Shown here in pieces: positions 5,274 through 7,106 of a stretch of 7,106 nucleotides of DNA (position 1 is its first letter; each line of letters begins with the position of its first letter). The position numbers were made by a program, and so were the translations under genes. The notes under the pieces were generated by a model. The model saw only the letters and a program-made list of their open reading frames with translations, made no database searches and was not told where the DNA came from. This DNA comes from CAYUAI01 sp964442745 (lineage in GTDB: Bacteria; Pseudomonadota; Gammaproteobacteria; S012-40). The stretch lies in contig CAYUAI010000139.1 of assembly GCA_964442745.1 (NCBI GenBank), positions 1 to 7,106 on the forward strand. Direction: 5' to 3'.

Positions 5274-6791
5274 ATGATGGATATTTTAAAACGCTTAGGC
5301 ATCAATAACATTAACCCCGGCACCTGTTTCCAACCCAATCAATGGAGTGAAAACACCTCCGCCTTATTAACCTCGATCAACCCGGCCACCGAACAAGTGA
5401 TCGCCTCAGTGCAGCCAGCCACGCTGGCAGACTATCAACAACTCATTGATAACGCCCATCAAGCCTTTCTGCAATGGCGCCAAGTTCCGGCCCCTAAACG
5501 CGGTGAAATCATTCGCCAAATTGGTCAGGCACTGCGGCAACATAAAGACGACTTAGGCAGTCTGGTGTCCCTGGAAATGGGAAAAATAAAAGTCGAAGGC
5601 GACGGTGAAGTACAAGAAATGATTGATATGGCCGACTTCGCGGTGGGACAATCCCGCATGCTTTACGGCAACACCATGCACTCCGAACGCCCCTCTCACC
5701 GCATGTATGAACAATGGCATCCGCTTGGCGTAGTTGGCGTCATCAGCGCCTTTAATTTCCCCGTGGCGGTTTGGTCATGGAATGCATTTCTAGCCGCCAT
5801 TGCTGGCAATACCGTGATCTGGAAACCCTCCTCCAAAACCCCCTTATGTGCCATTGCCGTGCAACATATCTGTAATCAAATACTCCGTGACAATCAACTG
5901 CCAGGAATTTTTTCATTGCTCATCAGTAATGAACATTCAGTCAAAGAAGCATTGATCAGCGACCCTAAAATACCATTAATTTCATTTACCGGCTCTTGCG
6001 AGCGCGGGAAACAGGTGAGTCAAGCCGTCGCCTCTCGCCTAGGGCGCTGTTTACTGGAACTCGGGGGAAATAATGCCATCATCGTTGATCAAAGTGCCAA
6101 ACTTGACATTGCCATCCCTGCCATTTTATTTGGTGCCATGGGTACCGCTGGCCAACGATGCACCTCAACCCGCCGACTCATCGTGCATAAAAGCCAGCTT
6201 GATATTTTATTGGAATCTTTGCAATCCGCCTACCAACAAATTAAGATCGGTGATCCTCTCGCTCCAAACACACTGATGGGACCACTCATCGATAATCAAG
6301 CGGTGCAAGACTATAGCCTCGCCATTCAAACAGTACAACAAGCCGGTGGCCAAATTTCCTATGGCGGAGAAATCATCCAGCAACCCGGTTTTTTTGTACA
6401 ACCGAGTCTCGTCTTGGCAGACAGTCAATGGCCGATTGTGCAACAAGAAACCTTTGCGCCGATCTTATACATTCAAAGCTTCTCAGAACTCGAAGAAGCC
6501 ATCACCATTCAAAACAACGTACCCCAAGGCTTGTCTTCTGCCATTTTCACCCAAGACCTGCAACGTGCTGAATTCTTTTTATCATCCCAAGGTAGTGATT
6601 GTGGTATCGCCAATGTCAATATTGGCACCTCAGGCGCGGAAATTGGCGGGGCCTTTGGCGGAGAAAAAGAAACTGGCGGCGGACGAGAAGCCGGCTCTGA
6701 TGCTTGGAAGATCTATATGAGACGCCAAACAAACACCATTAATTGGGGCAATGATTTGCCACTGGCTCAAGGTATCGATTTTAAAACCTAA
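5274..6791 (+). CDS. amaB: 2-aminoadipate 6-semialdehyde dehydrogenase (antiquitin/ALDH7 family)
   Basis: This full-length 505-residue NAD+-dependent aldehyde dehydrogenase oxidises 2-aminoadipate semialdehyde (in equilibrium with piperideine-6-carboxylate) to 2-aminoadipate. All catalytic elements are visible: Asn161 in FNFPVAVW, Lys184 in VIWKPSSKTP, Glu262 in LLELGGNNAIIV, the nucleophile Cys296 in GTAGQRCTSTRRL, and Glu392 in QETFAP. Features typical of ALDH7 are GQRCTSTRRL and the C-terminal block from about 447 to 490 (NVNIGTSGAEIGGAFGGEKE, then GGGREAGSDAWKIYMRRQTN), which shapes the aminoadipate-semialdehyde pocket. Two ATG codons (5274 and 5277) are possible starts; the Shine-Dalgarno is weak, so translation may be coupled to the gene ending 21 bp upstream. 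The symbol amaB follows Pseudomonas usage. No anomaly is seen; the family call is firm, the precise substrate is inferred from motifs and context. Confidence 0.92.
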   Translation: MMDILKRLGINNINPGTCFQPNQWSENTSALLTSINPATEQVIASVQPATLADYQQLIDNAHQAFLQWRQVPAPKRGEIIRQIGQALRQHKDDLGSLVSLEMGKIKVEGDGEVQEMIDMADFAVGQSRMLYGNTMHSERPSHRMYEQWHPLGVVGVISAFNFPVAVWSWNAFLAAIAGNTVIWKPSSKTPLCAIAVQHICNQILRDNQLPGIFSLLISNEHSVKEALISDPKIPLISFTGSCERGKQVSQAVASRLGRCLLELGGNNAIIVDQSAKLDIAIPAILFGAMGTAGQRCTSTRRLIVHKSQLDILLESLQSAYQQIKIGDPLAPNTLMGPLIDNQAVQDYSLAIQTVQQAGGQISYGGEIIQQPGFFVQPSLVLADSQWPIVQQETFAPILYIQSFSELEEAITIQNNVPQGLSSAIFTQDLQRAEFFLSSQGSDCGIANVNIGTSGAEIGGAFGGEKETGGGREAGSDAWKIYMRRQTNTINWGNDLPLAQGIDFKT

Positions 6792-6826
6792 CCTCGTTAC
6801 ACGCTGATTCGCTTTGCTCGCGCCGT

Positions 6827-7106
6827 TCAATTAATGTTCGCCGGCGCCTCATCATTCAAAAAATCCGTCAATGACATTTTCAGTGTCTCTTGTAAAAAAT
6901 TCGCCAAGGCTGCTTTACCCGCATCGGAGCCAAGGTAGGCGTTATCATAAATCTGACGAAGTACCTGCTTTAAGGCTTTAATATGCGATGCATTATCTAA
7001 AACAGCGGCATCGGTTAGGTAGTTATCAATATCATCAAAAGCTTGATCCGCTGCGGTGTTTGGGTCGAGCAATGAGAGTAAACGAAAAATAATTTCATAG
7101 GCTTCT
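6827..7106 (-). CDS. C-terminal part of an unidentified protein, cut off at the right edge
   Basis: The minus-strand frame is open to the window end, so the start lies beyond it; the TTG at 7070-7072 is internal and the residues before it (EAYEIIFRLLS) read as ordinary protein. About 92 residues are present, ending FLNDEAPANIN. The sequence is acidic and mostly helical in style (SHIKALKQVLRQIYDNAYLG, GKAALANFLQETLKMSLTDF), with no transmembrane segment or motif I recognise. It converges on the aldehyde dehydrogenase gene with a 35-bp gap, so it belongs to a separate transcription unit. A 6-bp inverted repeat, GCGCCG (6820-6825) and CGGCGC (6842-6847), spans its stop codon but lacks a T-run. 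Confidence 0.6.
   Translation of the reverse strand, partial: EAYEIIFRLLSLLDPNTAADQAFDDIDNYLTDAAVLDNASHIKALKQVLRQIYDNAYLGSDAGKAALANFLQETLKMSLTDFLNDEAPANIN

Noticed and set aside
6073..6720. Plus-strand and minus-strand ORFs inside the aldehyde dehydrogenase gene
   Set aside because: They are alternative frames of a gene whose own frame shows every catalytic motif.
6820..6847. GC-rich inverted repeat as a bidirectional terminator between convergent genes
   Set aside because: Only 6-bp arms with a 16-nt loop and no T-run on either strand; it also overlaps coding sequence.
1..7106. CRISPR array, tRNA or rRNA genes
   Set aside because: No regularly spaced direct repeats and no cloverleaf or conserved rRNA sequence seen by eye on either strand.

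Overview
The window looks like bacterial chromosomal DNA, most likely from a moderately AT-rich gammaproteobacterium. An intracellular or Legionella-like lineage would fit the gene types and codon use, but that is an impression and was not tested. Genes are compact, with Shine-Dalgarno starts, one lipoprotein signal and antiquitin-type and lysine-dehydrogenase-type enzymes.

Left part (1-1893, plus strand): a gene that enters from the left edge encodes a VanZ-like membrane domain followed in the same frame by LVIVD-type beta-propeller repeats. It is broken by a 202-bp element (519-720). The element has perfect 18-bp terminal inverted repeats, no coding capacity and a 10-bp target duplication (9/10 identical). 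Removing the element plus one target copy (212 bp) restores one continuous reading frame, so this is a clear insertional pseudogene. The next gene (1120-1893) overlaps its end by 11 bp and encodes a second LVIVD-repeat protein, an apparently intact lipoprotein.

Middle (1894-2678): about 600 bp without a convincing gene. It holds a hairpin that overlaps a five-codon minigene, a cluster of DnaA-box-like 9-mers, a perfect palindrome centred on a TATAAT hexamer, and a doubtful 54-codon ORF.

Right part (2679-6791): a lysine-catabolism locus. A minus-strand gene (2679-3848) encodes a VOC/DUF1338-like metalloenzyme resembling 2-oxoadipate dioxygenase/decarboxylase (HglS). Divergent from it are a lysine 6-dehydrogenase/saccharopine-dehydrogenase family enzyme (4158-5252) and, 21 bp downstream, an antiquitin-type 2-aminoadipate semialdehyde dehydrogenase (5274-6791). 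Together they suggest lysine -> 2-aminoadipate semialdehyde -> 2-aminoadipate -> (aminotransferase, not in the window) 2-oxoadipate -> 2-hydroxyglutarate. The 309-bp divergent spacer contains two strong inverted repeats that are candidate operators. At the right edge a convergent unidentified gene is cut off (6827-7106, minus strand).

I did not find an evident new defence, CRISPR or RNA system. The best candidates for a second look are the small mobile element and its target gene pair, and the lysine locus with its divergent HglS-like enzyme and operator-like repeats.
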